Source of the DNA: Gammaproteobacteria bacterium
GTDB taxonomy: Bacteria; Pseudomonadota; Gammaproteobacteria; Granulosicoccales; Granulosicoccaceae
Direction of reading: 5' to 3'
Assembly (NCBI GenBank): GCA_019634245.1
Contig: JAHQVR010000246.1
Coordinates: 1 to 5,119 of the forward strand
DNA length: 5,119 nucleotides
The position numbers were made by a program, and so were the translations under genes. Positions 4,971 through 5,119 of this stretch are shown piece by piece. A model generated the notes under the pieces. The model worked only from the letters and a program-made list of their open reading frames with translations. It did no database searches and had not been told where the DNA came from. Within the stretch, counting starts at the first letter, position 1, and every line of letters starts with the position of its first letter.

Positions 4971-5119
4971 ATGCCCCTGCACTGGCAAAATCCAGTGTCG
5001 GGACTAGAACCCCCGCAACAAAAGAGAGGCTCACTAGACGCGCTTTGCGTCTATTTTTGTGCCTGCGAGCACTCGTGCCTGCAATATTCGTTAGGGCAGG
5101 TCGGGCGGGCCACCTTAGG
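4971..5119 (+). CDS. Ash/Icd-like (host cell division inhibitor-like) protein, 3' end beyond window
   Basis: A 49-codon frame runs off the right edge, starting at ATG 4971 with an in-frame TAA at 4962-4964. There is no clear Shine-Dalgarno, so a downstream start such as GTG 4995 is possible. The product reads MPLHWQNPVSGLEPP then KRGSLDALCVYFCACEHS and QYSLGQVGRATL. The LDALCVYFC..EH.CLQYS.GQ.GRAT pattern is what I recall from proteins annotated Ash family or host cell division inhibitor Icd-like, small Cys-rich ORFs found in the early/immunity region of P4-like satellites and prophages; this is a from-memory match. If correct, an integrative element begins here and extends right. The protein's role in this family is poorly supported, and constraint may act on the RNA, since a terminator-like hairpin lies in frame at 5035-5058. 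Confidence 0.55.
   Translation, partial: MPLHWQNPVSGLEPPQQKRGSLDALCVYFCACEHSCLQYSLGQVGRATL
4980..4997 (+). other. Stem-loop CACTGG-CAAAAT-CCAGTG near the start of the Ash/Icd-like ORF
   Basis: A perfect 6-bp stem with a 6-base loop, just after the ATG at 4971 and covering the alternative GTG start at 4995. Folding in the mRNA could limit initiation. There is no T-tract, so it is not a terminator. Confidence 0.5.
5035..5058 (+). terminator. Terminator-like hairpin inside the Ash/Icd-like reading frame
   Basis: TAGACGC (5035-5041), loop GCTTT, GCGTCTA (5047-5053), then five T's (5054-5058): a 7-bp stem with U-tract, the form of an intrinsic terminator or attenuator on the plus strand. It lies within the open frame and encodes LDALCVYF. 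P4-type satellites control early transcription by premature termination in the leader, so this may be such an attenuator; that link is inference. Confidence 0.5.
5059..5100 (+). repeat. Direct repeat GTGCCTGC x2 with a downstream complement
   Basis: GTGCCTGC occurs at 5059-5066 and 5075-5082, separated by the partly self-complementary GAGCACTC. GCAGG at 5096-5100 can pair with the CCTGC of either copy, allowing two exclusive RNA folds directly after the terminator-like hairpin. The arms are short (5 bp). Confidence 0.4.

Noticed and set aside
1..5119. CRISPR array, tRNA, rRNA or intact insertion sequence
   Set aside because: No regularly spaced repeats, no cloverleaf with TTCGA arm and acceptor pairing, and no transposase with terminal inverted repeats were found.

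Overview
The window looks like an accessory region of a gammaproteobacterial chromosome of moderate GC. The lineage is inferred from gene content and cannot be resolved to a genus. Supporting clues are a phenol-hydroxylase-type FAD monooxygenase, AGGAGG-type ribosome binding sites, and at the right edge the start of an ORF resembling the Ash/Icd-like genes of P4-like satellites and prophages of enterobacteria and vibrios.

Layout. (1) Positions 3-1310, plus strand: the C-terminal ~436 codons of a FAD-dependent aromatic-ring monooxygenase, whose N-terminal Rossmann motif lies left of the window. (2) Positions 1311-1920: about 600 bases with no convincing intact gene. The plus strand holds short overlapping frames, one with a GNAT-like FYxxxGF motif, that look like decayed coding DNA. 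(3) Positions 1921-4554, minus strand: a compact, self-contained two-gene operon. A weak promoter candidate precedes a 69-aa disordered-looking hypothetical protein. Its TAA overlaps the ATG (TAATG) of a 768-aa protein with two IPT/TIG domains followed by a two-HKD phospholipase D domain. A strong intrinsic terminator closes the operon. (4) Positions 4555-4970: gene-poor DNA with short candidate frames, one behind a good Shine-Dalgarno. (5) Positions 4971-5119, plus strand: the 5' part of an Ash/Icd-like ORF, with a terminator-like hairpin plus T-tract inside its reading frame and short repeats able to pair in alternative ways.

How it fits together. The IPT-IPT-PLD operon is the main point of interest. 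It runs convergently to the monooxygenase, carries its own control signals, lies beside probable satellite/prophage DNA, and is flanked by decayed sequence. The PLD protein has no signal peptide, has adhesion-like Ig-fold domains in front of the enzyme, and has lost the Asp of its first HKD motif, while the second motif is canonical. Together with the coupled small protein this suggests a cargo or effector cassette (toxin, defence or lipid/nucleic-acid processing enzyme), but the substrate and role cannot be fixed from sequence alone. Nothing links the monooxygenase functionally to the PLD operon.
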